From Botryllus schlosseri (taxonomy: Eukaryota > Chordata > Ascidiacea > Stolidobranchia > Styelidae): a stretch of DNA of 20,861 nt. The translations under genes and the position numbers were made by a program. The notes beneath the pieces were generated by a model that had not been told where the DNA came from, did no database searches, and saw only the letters and a list, made by a program, of their open reading frames with translations. Each line of letters starts with the position of its first letter. The first letter of the stretch is position 1. Positions 8,956 to 19,598 of the stretch are shown here, one piece after another. Where the stretch lies: contig ATSW01009241.1 of NCBI GenBank assembly GCA_000444245.1, forward strand, positions 1 to 20,861, written 5' to 3'.

Positions 8956-11900
8956 TTAACAATAAACGGGAACAGCTGGGTGGATTGGGCAAGGCCGAAG
9001 TCTTCAAATGTTAACGCAACGTCGCATTACAAATCATCACTGTGTTGAATTTCCACCGCCAAATTCGCGTACAAATCACCAACTGGAAGCTATGACTTTA
9101 TCAATGGCAGGCTATTTCCACCCGAACTAAGTATACCTATTTTTTGTAGATAAATGTCATTCCGCGGTGCGTAAAGCCTTTAGGATGGGGTAACAATCGC
9201 ACTCAAAACCGACTTTACCTGAACTTCTACCATCTAGTACACATCTAGATGGCTATGGTCATTTACAATACTCTGTGATTAGGGCCAATTCGAAATAAAT
9301 GCATTTAGATTTTCCGCACATATCCGAAGTATATCTTGCTGTTTCATATATGATTTTTAAGAAACACATTAGGGACTGTACTGTACAGTGTACAGTCTGT
9401 ACACTGTGCATCTGAAGTACGAGCATTCACTTTCGTTGAGAATTCACCCGTGGAAATACCGACCGAGGTTTTGATTTCGCATCTTCTCCGTTGTTTCGCT
9501 TTACAGATATCAGTAGAGAGGATGAATAGTCTTTTAAATCCATTTTTTCGAGAACAGAGCAATCACGTCCTGTTGATACGTAAATACGCCGATCGGGACG
9601 ATGCAAGTTCATCAAAACAACGATCTAACATAGAAAATGTAACACACAAAAAAGGCATCGTCGCTCTTCTCCAGTTTCTAATGTCGTTAATCTTGTTTTG
9701 AAGTATAACTTGCAGGTAATTACTAGTACTTTTCGCGGCAACGCTTCTATATTCAGTGATTGCATCATATCAGACACTCGGTCTGAAGTGAACCAAAATT
9801 ACAGGCTAGACGAAGTGTCCGATGTCTTGAGGCGGTTAAATGAGTTTCACATATGATCCTGAGCGGAGCAGTGCACTTGTGAACACCTTAGATAAGAGTC
9901 GATTGTAACAGAGCACATTAATAGACTGATGTAAACGTGGTCGGTACAAGTTGCATTGGTACTTAGGCGCAAGAAAAATATATGATTCATATATAATTTG
10001 TGCACAAACAAGAATGTTTGCTCGTTACTGAAGTTATTATCTATACATGAAATAACTTAGGACAGGGCATAATGCTTTGAAGACGCGAGATTTTAGATCG
10101 CGAATCCCAAACAAAAGCTTACACTTGATGCTGCGTCATGTGAGGGCGATTTTGGGACAATGCGAGTTCACGGGCTAATCGGTTGACGCAAGTGCTGCAT
10201 AGTATGCGATAGCTAAGTATAATGTTATGGATGACTGCGGTAAATTTGATGTGTACATGGCGTTGCATGTATCGAAAATATTTGCTTCTGCGAATGATAA
10301 TACTCCGGATAGCAATACTCAAGATTTTGTATGGTGACGTAATGTTGGAGCAATTGTTCAAACTATATACTGCCATGGCGGCTATATCGTGTACCTGTAC
10401 ATGGCGTCATACATTTCTGTTATTCCGAGAAGAGTCTTGAAACCATGTACCCAAATGTTATGTTCTGGTGATGTCTGCAGCAGTTGTTAGGAATTAAACA
10501 CCTCATGATTTACCAACATTCGGTGTAACCGTTCTTTGGTCCACGCTATGCGTACGTGATACATCGACATATCAAAGTCGGTTTGAGAAAATTGCCTCTT
10601 TCATTATTCACAATGGCATGGCCTTCCACAAGTCACATCGTAAAACCGAGGCGATTAACGTCACGCCCTGCACACGCTTTAATTATATTTCGTTAAAAAG
10701 ATTACACTGCTCGCTTCAAGCCGAAAGTAGATTACCAGTTATCCCGTCTTCACGCGAGCTTAAATTCTCAACAACATCAACACAACAAGAAACACACTTG
10801 ACCTTGTGTTAATGCTACGTACGAGATTAAAACCGCTTCATATACTCTCTATGAAGTACAACAACATCTCCGAGGGATAACCGACATGCTAATCAAATCG
10901 CTGTCTTGTATCGTGAAATGATGTATAGATGAAGTCGTGTCAAACACATGAGCATGGGACCTTGTTTTTGCAGCCAACCTCAAAGGATACGTTATCTTGT
11001 TAAATAGTACTCAACACGGCCGTACGCTTTGAAAATCAAGTCATGGTGTCATAAAAACTGGAATTATCTCCACCTATACCTTGAAGCGTACACGATTGTA
11101 ATCAGATCAGACACTTGACGGCTGAATCGCGAACTTTTCTCCAAATGTGGGTGGCCGGTTATCAAGGCAACGTTTATCAGAAGCAATGCCTGTTCTGGTC
11201 ACGTGTTTCCACCAGATGTGAGAAACATGAGGTGAAAAGGACATGTGCGACGTTACAAATATATCGTTCACTGATTTGCAAATGGCTCTGCTGTAAAATC
11301 ATTTCCATCGCGATGAAGAGTGAGCTCAGACTGTCGTCCCAAGAAATTACATTTTACTCATGATTGATATCTTGCGCTTGCTGAAAGAAAAATCCGTCTA
11401 CCTGTCGTCACTTGTCCACTTCGACCCGAATATGAAGCGCCTGAAACACAATTCTAAATACAGCAATAGTGCGATATCCTTGATAAGATACGAGTGGACA
11501 TATACAGGAGAAGGGAACTGGAGACGTTGTTTGCATTGGCGTCACGGGTTTGTCTGAACGCTTGCATGAAAAGTAGGTCTGCAAACTAAGTAGATTGTTG
11601 TAAACTGCATGTAAAACATATGCACTGGTGTGTTAATAAGCGGAACCCGCAACGATTTAGAACAAGTGGCGTAAGTAATTCGTACGGGTTAATGAGCTGT
11701 GTATACTCAGCACACCTACGCGGACATTAATTTAGAATTACATCAACGTCTACCCGTCAGTATCGCAGAAAACCTGAAGACAGGAAATTCCCGGAATCGG
11801 CAATCATCGCGTATCAGTCTAAGGTTAAAAACCTCTTACTTGGTGAAAATTGGCAGTAAATGGCTCTCGTGATATACATCAGCCTGTTCCGTGCGTTCTG

Positions 11901-12553
11901 TTTTCAATTGGAGCGTCCGCTAAGTAATCCTCTTACAACTCATAGCAAGCTCGGTCTCATTCCATGCATTCTGCATCGATATTTGCCTCTTGGAAAGGTC
12001 GCGTAAGATCGAACGGATCGGGCGACTCTATTTAGTAATTGCTCATAAACAAATCGGTTTACAGCTCATCTTTGTTTCCATAGTATTGCGTTTTCTCGCG
12101 TGCTATTGGAGATCATTCCTATAATATGATGGATCGTATCGACCCAGCGGATGTCACATTGTGATAGGTACCGTGGGAAGCATGCTTAAAATGAAGTTAG
12201 TAATCTTTGATGCGTATAAACCTATGCCTTGATTCTCGGATGATTTATTGGACGGAAATTAATTCCGATTCCGGATTCCATGCATTGTGCAACACGAAAA
12301 TGGTACAATATTTATCAGTACAATTATGCTTGTTATGGTTGCTTGTTATGTTTTAGCTGATGATTTCTATTTAAACAGTGCGTTCTAAGTGATTTGAAAT
12401 TTCTGACCGTTTTGAGAATAAGTATGGTGAAATAGAGAAGTTCCAAATTAATCGAGAAGCAGCAAATGATGATCTCGGCCATCTGGCAGATTAAACCAGT
12501 CCTAATTGCTCATTAAATATACGTATTACAGCGAGCAATTTTGTGGAAACGAG
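8956..12553. other. unassigned intergenic stretch
   Basis: No gene or transposon is recognised. Open frames near 9450-9701, 10222-10440, 10618-10812 and 11115-11557 are short and without known motifs. Small inverted repeats are present, of which 9385-9407 is the most regular. CCATCTAG and CTAGATGG form an 8-bp pair at 9230-9252. The phrase TGTACATGGCGT occurs twice (near 10253 and 10398) without longer similarity. AATTGCTC and GAGCAATT pair at 12504-12540. Confidence 0.5.
9385..9407. repeat. 11-bp perfect inverted repeat, 1-base spacer
   Basis: ACAGTGTACAG (9385-9395) and CTGTACACTGT (9397-9407) are exact complements around a single T. The right arm continues into GCA, and the same TACACTGTGCA phrase recurs at about 12705-12715 next to another palindrome. 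The near-identical words in two places suggest a shared, otherwise eroded repeat. Confidence 0.75.
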
Positions 12554-12594
12554 GGTTCGAATTACGGATTTATTCAGGAAGAGTTGACCGAATG
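12554..12594 (+). repeat. short dispersed repeat, copy 2
   Basis: This is the partner of 8264-8304, sharing GGTTCGAATTACGGAT-type sequence in the same orientation. The similarity continues loosely through a GACCGAATGATCATAA segment. There are no clear boundaries or target duplications. Confidence 0.5.
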
Positions 12595-12700
12595 ATCATA
12601 ATGAAACTAACCATTAAACAGTTTTCTTATTTCCGGGCCTGAGGCCATTTTCTCTGGTACCTGCGTTCGATTTTTATTTGTAACGCTGTAATACACCGTA

Positions 12701-12712
12701 CAGTGTACACTG
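12701..12712. repeat. 12-base perfect palindrome related to 9385-9407
   Basis: CAGTGTACACTG is self-complementary. It is followed by TGCAC, so that TACACTGTGCA is shared with the inverted repeat near 9400. It is short and no element boundaries are visible. Confidence 0.7.
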
Positions 12713-13573
12713 TGCACAGGGGAATGTACCCTATAACTATTTCTTCGTCTTTTAGTATGATTCAAGTGTCTGGCAAATAGAGCGACATATAACGCGATGC
12801 GATTCCGAAATGCTACTGCTCCTAATTCAGAAATTACAAGGATTCATCGGGTTTTCAACTCTCACTGTGAAACAGCTATATGGCAGACCCTCTGGTCTTT
12901 TCGGGATGCATAAATAAACAAATACATATAACTAAACAAATACAAATGGTACATATTCGACATTACATCACCCGAAGAAGAGATCGCCAACGAATAATCA
13001 TGACGTCGTCCCATACACGTGATTTCATACGGAGTTCCTAATTTGATCAGTCACTCTGAAAACTCGAAATATCATGTAAGTCCGACCTTTGACGTTTCGG
13101 CTTTGTTGACGAAGAATGATCTTTGTTGGTGGTAGATTAGGGCTTCGTATCCGACGGGTGTATACCAGTCTTTTCATATGCAATGGATCGTGCAAAGCGA
13201 AGATATTGAGGTATCTCTATCCGCGGCAGGATCAAACAATTTCGGTTATCCTCAATGTCCGTATATTAGACACCGCTGCCTTGTTGCCTATGACGAACGG
13301 AAGGTTTCTGATCGAAATGTTGACATCTGGCGATGTTCGTCCCCGCGCTGCAAGTAAACGAATTGCTTTAACGAAATCAACAAGCGAGCCATAATGCGTT
13401 CACGATGACTTGCATTTAACGCGGCTCAAATCTCACCGCAGATAAACCAAAGCCACTTGTGAATCTAAATCACGAAATAACAAATGTATAGTGACTGTGT
13501 AAGATAAGTATTCATAATTTACTATCTCTCCTTCCTTATTCATATCGACATTACCGCTTCCGCCATTATGGTT

Positions 13574-13618
13574 AAGATACGGATAGGGAATCATACGGAA
13601 TAAGATACGGAATCATAA
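13574..13618 (+). repeat. short degenerate tandem repeat, GATACGGAATCATA-like
   Basis: The words AAGATACGGA, GGAATCATA and ACGGAAT recur in close succession (AAGATACGGA at 13574 and 13602; GGAATCATA at 13587 and 13609). This looks like a 28-base unit duplicated about one and a half times and then mutated. Confidence 0.55.
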
Positions 13619-13936
13619 TACAGAACATCGGCCCGGAGTAAATGATCAATGTGGGGTTAAGGGTGGGTAAAAGCTCATTGAAAGTTTCGTATTTCGAGTG
13701 CGAGGCCTCATTATGATATCATTTCACTTTTGATTCGTGATGTCACGTTGTAGCTTGCCTTTTCACGTATTCATTATACATTCTTACAGGTAAAACGAGT
13801 CAAATACACCAATCCTCATGGAGATATATCCCAGGGGTGTGGTATAGGTGCTGTTTATTTATATATCACATTTATGCCGTTTTTGGGTCGTGCGCGTGAA
13901 CAGAATCCGTTCCACCAAACGGATACATCTCCATAG

Positions 13937-14238
13937 CAGTGATTCTCAAACTTTAGTAGACGCGAACCCCTTCATGACAGTGAATACTTGGCGCTCCCCT
14001 TATCGTCATATCACAAAATGCAACCAGAATGCAAGCAATCCCAACGTATAGTTTGATGGCATTGATTGAAGGTTATGATTTGAGAGAATGAGAGAATTCT
14101 CCAATATGAAATTCGGACAATACAGAGACTAGAGAGCAAAAATCATCAATTGTGGGTAAATCACAGCTTAACCGAAGCTTCGGGCCCCCTTCAGATCCTT
14201 TCACGCCCCCAAGGTAGGCGCGACCGTAGGGATTGGTG
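13937..14238 (+). mobile_element. hAT-type non-autonomous element, CAGTGATTCTCAAAC class, worn
   Basis: The left end reads CAGTGATTCTCAAACTTTAG and runs into CGCGAACCCC, the pattern of the widespread hAT end class known from many animals. On the right, GGGCCCCC, CACGCCCCCAAGG and GCGCGACC phrases lead to GGGATTGGTG, a plausible worn complement of the left end. The implied length is about 300 bp. I could not read a matching 8-bp duplication (left CTCCATAG, right TATTTGAA), so the right boundary is approximate and the copy may be truncated. No coding capacity is seen. Confidence 0.5.
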
Positions 14239-15084
14239 TATTTGAATCGGTTTCAACCATTTGGATGGGTATGAAAGCAAAATGTTGTACCAGAAGTTGG
14301 CGTTTATCTGATTTGAATTCTGCACTACAGGGGAAATCGCGAAATAAACGACGTTAGTTTACAGCGTAACTTTCCTCGTCTGTATACACCTATAAATAAT
14401 AGATACTCCTGAAAAACTGCAGCGATTTGCGTGTCCTATGGTTCAATTGTGAGAGTGTTGCGCATTTCTATAGCTCAATACAAATCGCGAGCACGGCTTC
14501 AAAAGTACAACGATCCTGATCCACGAGAGCTTAAGCACCGATATTGTAATTTCAAGATCCAATAAAGCGTGACATCACTAAATAAAACTTGTGGGAACAG
14601 ATTATTGATGCGGCTCGGATCCAAATTCGTGAAGGCTGAACGGTATATTTAGAAGCGTGCGGCTCAAAGAAAACAAATCCGTTTTTTTACTAGGAATCCG
14701 TCGTGAAATCGCCACAAGAAAATCTACATCAACAACCACATCAAGTTATGTAAATCATGTGTAATCTTATTTTATATATCAGTTAATTTAGATTAATGAA
14801 CGCCGGCAACAGTTCTTATTGTAACTATATTCTGACAGATTTGAATCCTTCGGATTCTATTATGCTGTATTTCAACTCACTGTCAGTATGATGTATATGC
14901 TACAGCTTACGTACGTGCAGGTAAATGCAAATCCCTCTAATGATAGGCCTACCTATGCTTTTTACTTGGTACATTTTCAACTGTAAGATTCGGCGGATAA
15001 ATCGTTGCATCCGTGCTTTCGTGAGATGTGTTACAGAAAGTACTGAGGCTATACAGCGGGACCTACTTGGCTGCGATATCTATC
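14239..15084. other. unassigned intergenic stretch
   Basis: Nothing is recognised. A 6-bp hairpin (GAATCC TTC GGATTC) lies near 14842-14856, and one TAGGCCTA octamer at 14944-14951. The open frame at 14925-15116 overlaps the left end of the next element and is not supported. Confidence 0.5.
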
Positions 15085-15630
15085 TAGGGTTGCATTTAAA
15101 ACAAAAATCAATTTAAAACGAACATGTTTAAATCAAGGCCCTTGTTTTCATACATGCTTTTTATTATTTTTATTTATTTGTAAGCCATGACGTCACCAAT
15201 ATTCAATGATGACGTCATATTGGATTGGCATTCCCAATGGAAAGTATAGGGTAAAAATAGCTCCATTGACGAAACAGGCTTCCAACCCCTGTCATATACA
15301 GACCTAAAATATCTTAAACAAGCGCTACATCGTCATGCAGCATTTTAACGATCGGCGGTAATCATCATCAGAACATTCATTCCGTACCAATGATCTCTAT
15401 CTAGCTGTTGAACCGACTGTTCCGAGGGTTCCAACCGTCCCATGTCGTATATGTCGGTTATATCGGATGGTAATCGTCGTCCGTAGGCTCGTACAGCATG
15501 GAAAGTATTTACACAATTATGGCATAAATATATAGGTTACATTTTTTTAAAGGCCTTTGTTTAAAACACTGTTTAAAACATGTTTTAAACAAAGTGTTTT
15601 AAACAACCATTTGTTTTAAATGCAACGCCA
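15085..15630 (+). mobile_element. MITE family C (hAT-like), TTTAAAAC-rich inverted ends
   Basis: The left end TAGGGTTGCATTTAAAACAA is matched on the other strand by the right end, which reads TTGTTTTAAATGCAACGCCA. The complementarity continues inward in blocks (TTTAAAAC words, a CATGTTTAAA block and AAGGCC), with about 24 bases missing from the left arm. This is a subterminal inverted repeat of some 55-80 bases around a 400-bp non-coding middle. The middle holds two TGACGTCA octamers (15188-15195 and 15210-15217) between CCAATAT and ATATTGG. The 8-bp flanks (TATCTATC and AATAAATA) do not match, so the superfamily rests on the TAGGG start and length only. Confidence 0.6.
15557..15606. repeat. 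50-base nearly perfect palindrome (TTTAAAAC words)
   Basis: A perfect 20-base palindrome, GTTTAAAACATGTTTTAAAC (15571-15590), is extended by TTGTTTAAAACACT (15557-15570) pairing exactly with AGTGTTTTAAACAA (15593-15606), with a 2-base AA bulge. The whole stem is 24 bp. It is a tandem of two TTTAAAAC words facing their own inverse copies and lies just inside the right end of element C. Confidence 0.9.
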
Positions 15631-16014
15631 AATAAATATGGTTTTAGGAAGACGGAGATTTGTATAATTAGTTGATTTGGGTACATAACGGACTAGATTG
15701 TTGCAGAAGCAATCTGTATGATGGTTTCAATCGAGGCAGAGCTGTAGCACACTGTATGCTTTATTGCGACAGGGGTGGCGATTCTTCACCGCTTCACCGC
15801 TACAACGCCGATGGACCTTTGGTTCCAGTCCGACCGAGGTTTATCGAGGACCCACATTGCCGCTTTCAAACGAAAGTAGGCCTTGTTATTAATCGGAAGC
15901 TCAGGAAAAATCAATAAGAATGATTACAATTATGCATAGATGTCGCATGTCATAGCCACCGTATTTGGCGAGATATGTGTTCATCCAACGGAAACATGTC
16001 TTAAGAGACAGTTC
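15631..16014. other. unassigned spacer between two MITEs
   Basis: An open frame at 15672-15917 is somewhat richer in GC than its flanks, but has no recognisable domain. No repeat was identified. Confidence 0.45.
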
Positions 16015-16275
16015 CAGAGGTGGTCAAAGAAGTCATCGTTGGTACTCAATTAGAAGTATAGCAGTAATGTCGAAAATTTATACTCAAGTGCGAGTGGAAA
16101 TTACGATTTCCACGCAAGAATAGCGTAAGTATTAGGCCTAATTTTACCGAAACATGGAAACTGCGCAGTAAAAATAGTTTAAAATCATAACCAGCTGAGT
16201 AAGTATGTACCTTAAACAGTTAAAACATGTACTATACAATATACCTATACACGGAACGCAGCCTATATGACTATA
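16015..16275 (+). mobile_element. hAT-type MITE family B, shorter copy
   Basis: The start CAGAGGTGGTCAAAGAAGTC matches the start of the copy at 5273, and the next 100 bases align loosely (AGAAGTA, AAATTTATACTCAA, ACGATTTCCA). A second block, 16171-16205 (AATAGTTTAAAATCATAACC onward), aligns well with 5673-5706. The spacing between the two blocks is about 156 bases here and 400 in the other copy, so this is an internal deletion or the other carries an insertion. The right end is estimated from the partner; no target duplication could be read. A TTAGGCCTAA palindrome lies at 16132-16141. Confidence 0.55.
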
Positions 16276-17885
16276 CATCAAAGTTTGAACGCGTGATGAA
16301 GTCGAAATTATATCGAACTTGGTCCGAAGCCCTCCAGAATGGTAACAGCTGAGAAGAAATGAATTAATTGTCCAATGATTCTCACAGACTTCAGGTTTCA
16401 CCCGCATGTACAGCGCCGATCACTTAACTTTCAGACACGTTGAGTGATGTCATGGCAACTACAAGAGCGGATTACAAGAATATCCCACGTATAAAAATAA
16501 CAACACTCGACTGCTCTTTACTCTAGTCCAACTTCTACTTGATGCACCATCCCATCAATTCACTATCACTAACCACTTGAACAATTAAACGTGTTTGGTC
16601 GGCCAAGCGATAGAAGCGCCACGAAAGTCAAAGAAACAGTATTGACATACTTTCTACTTTATAAGATTAAATGGTCGAATATCGGAAATGAGGTACACAT
16701 GTAAGGACCGGAAGTATGTTCGGTTCAAAGATCTGCCATATGCCAAGAGTAGGCATTTCGAATATCCGTTTTCCATAACAAACGCTCCGTTATCCATTAA
16801 CTTTCCCATGTGCAGATACTTGGAACAACTTTGATGTTGGTAGCGATGTTTGGCTGCTTTTACCGGGAAGTAGCCAACCACGAATCGCTGGACAGGTGTG
16901 CAACTAAAAGGCAACACGTCAATTATAATCATAGATCAATTATACTTTTCCATATAAATTTGATATATAGGTCTCATACTTAATGGTAAGCATCAATCAG
17001 TTGTGATTGTCGGAATTGGCAAGAAGTACTCGATGCGTGATTTGAGGACTTTCCGTACAAAGATGAAGTGTGCGACGCTAGCCCAAATATACTGTTTTAT
17101 CAAGCTACTAACCAAGAACAGATCAATTACGCGCATTGTTCGCCCTTTCTCGGGTTTTAAGTGCGCTTTTATGCTACCTACAAATTGGGACATTCAACTT
17201 TCGCCCGCATATTCACTTCCATGCTTGAATTCGCGAGCGTCATAAGCGCACGTTAGGTTCGAAGATAAACACAGTTGGTGGAAATAATCGCGCGCATTAA
17301 GGTGAAATTAATGTAACGATAAGCGAAAAAGGGAACGGTTGAACGATGGGATTAAAATTGCAGTAGGAGAATGGCATGCATTTTTTTCATTACAGAATCT
17401 GCCGATGTAACATCTGGATATATTCCACCAGAAGATAACCAGACTTTAATATAGATCAGTACGCATTGCTCAATAAGTGCAGCACAGAAATTGGTAGTAC
17501 ACTCGCACATTTCATCTCTGCGAGACGAAACAAATCATGCTTGTCCGAATATCCGCTGGTCCGCTCTCCAATCATGGATTGGTGGTGTAATGTAAGTAAA
17601 TATAGCCATAGCAAATTACTCTTGAGGTAAGCAAAGATAAATATCTTATTCACACGTGACCAATAAAAGTCAAGCAAGGCGCTTTTGTAGGGTATTGCTA
17701 TTAGGTCTGCGAACGTATTATCATTTCGTTGAGCGGTCCGGTCGGTATATCCGACAAACCCTACATTTTGTTAGAAATTATAATCGTAATTATTATAGTA
17801 TTAATGACTCTCGACTCTCACTACTGTTCTATAATCAGGGTTGTATGCAAATGCCACCCTTGCCACGTGAAATGACAGTCAAAAT
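16276..17885. other. unassigned intergenic stretch
   Basis: No gene is supported. The minus-strand frame 16654-16932 and the overlapping frames at 16993-17245 are on the scale of chance. A splice-acceptor-like tract with a short downstream open segment lies at 17381-17454 and is discussed as a finding. Confidence 0.5.
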
Positions 17886-18413
17886 TAGGGCTGGGCACAA
17901 TGATTCGAGTACTCGAATCTGAATCGAGTATTAATTTCAATGATTGGAGTCGAGTAGTAAAAGACGATTTTTTTGAGTACTGAAATTATACGCTCTTCGC
18001 CACTGAAATTTGATTTATCAACGTGAATTAAATTTACGATACTCTTTCCACTGTGGTAACCGTGATTGTCCTGTGGTACGTGATTGTCCTTATCGCAGCA
18101 TACAAAGCATAGTAAAAAGCTACGAATGATACTGGAAATAGTGCATTTACGAAGTCATGATCACCCCATAACATTGTCACAACGTGCAATGAAATCGGTA
18201 TGGTCGAAAAATATACCTAAGTATCTTTGCTGTGATGAATACCAGGCATTATATTCCTTGTGGTGGCATAAAAGGTACATATTTGAACTTTGACATATTA
18301 CATTCTGATATGACGTCATAATGAGTGGTATTCGAATACTCGACTAGAATCATAATACGTGATTCAGAATCGAATCACTCACGTAGTCGATTTTGCCCAG
18401 CCCTCGTCACCAT
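17878..18413 (-). mobile_element. hAT-type MITE family A, second complete copy, inverse orientation
   Basis: The element proper is 17886-18405 (520 bp). It starts TAGGGCTGGGCA and ends TGCCCAGCCCTC, and its complement aligns along its length with 8433-8947. It is flanked by GTCAAAAT (17878-17885) and GTCACCAT (18406-18413), six of eight alike, consistent with a worn 8-bp target duplication. It keeps the ATTCGAGTACTCGAAT palindrome (17903-17918) and the TGACGTCA octamer (18311-18318) at positions equivalent to the first copy. It contains an extra internal tandem duplication at 18052-18089. The overlapping open frame 18084-18293 is a by-product of this repeat. Confidence 0.9.
18052..18089 (+). 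repeat. tandem duplication inside MITE A copy
   Basis: TGTGGTAACCGTGATTGTCC (18052-18071) is followed directly by TGTGGTACGTGATTGTCC (18072-18089). The corresponding part of the 8433 copy has a single unit, so the duplication arose in this copy after insertion or in its lineage. Confidence 0.8.
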
Positions 18414-18687
18414 ACAAGTTTATTAACGTGACTGTATGGTATTGGAACTACTATGTAATTATGCAAACGCATGTTCCGAAGGTTTTGCAGGAAATTATGG
18501 TCTCAAGTGTATATCAGCAGACTATATCTTGTTTATTTGTGTTTCGCGACAATATTGTAGTGAATGCACGCCTTATATAGTAGTTTTACAATACGTTTCC
18601 AGATTACTAGGCCTGATGTATGGTCACCGCGATTTCGAGGATTCCTACTATCGTAGAAGTTTGCTATTCAACACATTACACAAAAAA

Positions 18688-18716
18688 TTCTCGTCGAGAA
18701 AACGTCTCGATGAGAA
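18688..18716. repeat. 12-bp hairpin with one G-T pair, 5-base loop
   Basis: TTCTCGTCGAGA (18688-18699) pairs with TCTCGATGAGAA (18705-18716) around AAACG. The single mismatch would be a G-U wobble if transcribed in the plus direction. Pairing does not continue outward and no element boundaries are visible. Confidence 0.75.
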
Positions 18717-19350
18717 GTTTCTCAAAAACTAGAATCAGTTTAGGAATAGATTATTGATAATGCATAGCAGGATAAGCCTGCTGCGAAATCATTGTACCAA
18801 TGTACCTACTAACTTTCATACATATAACATTATACGCTATACTACGTATTCTTGAAATCCTGATTTATGAGATAAAGGGCACTACAACAACAGCAACAAC
18901 TTGTGATGAAGCCTTAGATTAGCAAACCATCGAAAGTAGTCTGATTTATCAGTGTACCAACGGCTATACAGACACATTTCCGGGACCATGTGCGTCAACA
19001 AATTTGCGTCACTATGCGGCCAATACTAGGGCCCCATATTTCACGTGTAAGCAGCCCTGCATTTTATGCACAACACTGTGTAAAAAGTCGCTGACGCCCC
19101 CACCGACGATCAAAGCAGATATCTCATAAAACCATGAAGACTATCATTCGCCGACTTCTAGTCATATAAAGATGGAGCTAGCGCATTCAAAAGGTGGCGT
19201 GATTTTATTGGACAGATGTTCTGATTGATGAAACCTATAGAATAGAGCGGCAGCTATAAGAAGGTGACTTTAACGTGATTCTCTCCGGACATAGATGATG
19301 TTTACCGTTCTTAGAGACATCCTTTTTGTGATCCGGGACAAGACACCGCG

Positions 19351-19369
19351 CATGACACACGGTGTCATG
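19351..19369. repeat. 8-bp hairpin with 3-base loop
   Basis: CATGACAC (19351-19358) and GTGTCATG (19362-19369) pair around ACG. An overlapping alternative pairs GACACCG (19342-19348) with CGGTGTC (19360-19366). Confidence 0.7.
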
Positions 19370-19598
19370 TTGTCAAATAATTCCCCATTGACCACAATAG
19401 ATAATATATGATGCCATCTCGATTTATCAGAGTCTTTAATAAGCGCCTGTACAAATCACCAAGCAACGAAAGATTCGTTCGAAAATATCCCATCAACTTT
19501 AAAAGGACTCCTATGTAGGGGAAATCACGATTTTTCAATCATAACAATCCATATACTATTCCCAACCCTCAATGATGTCTGAAGCGTGACTTTCTCTA

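Larger units (their letters stand above)
12595..13936. other. unassigned intergenic stretch
   Basis: No gene is supported. An open frame at 13116-13394 has a more even base use than its surroundings, but no motif I can name. A 12-base palindrome (CAGTGTACACTG) lies at 12701-12712. A small duplicated word, AAGATACGGA, occurs at 13574-13583 and 13602-13611 within GGAATCATA-rich sequence. Confidence 0.5.

Noticed and set aside
10253-10409. Two occurrences of TGTACATGGCGT about 145 bases apart
   Set aside because: Flanking sequence does not align beyond the shared 12 bases, so a duplicated unit is not supported.
12550-12570. GGTTCGAATTAC, like a tRNA T-arm or SINE B box
   Set aside because: No A box, acceptor stem or cloverleaf pairing can be formed upstream, and the second copy at 8264 has none either.
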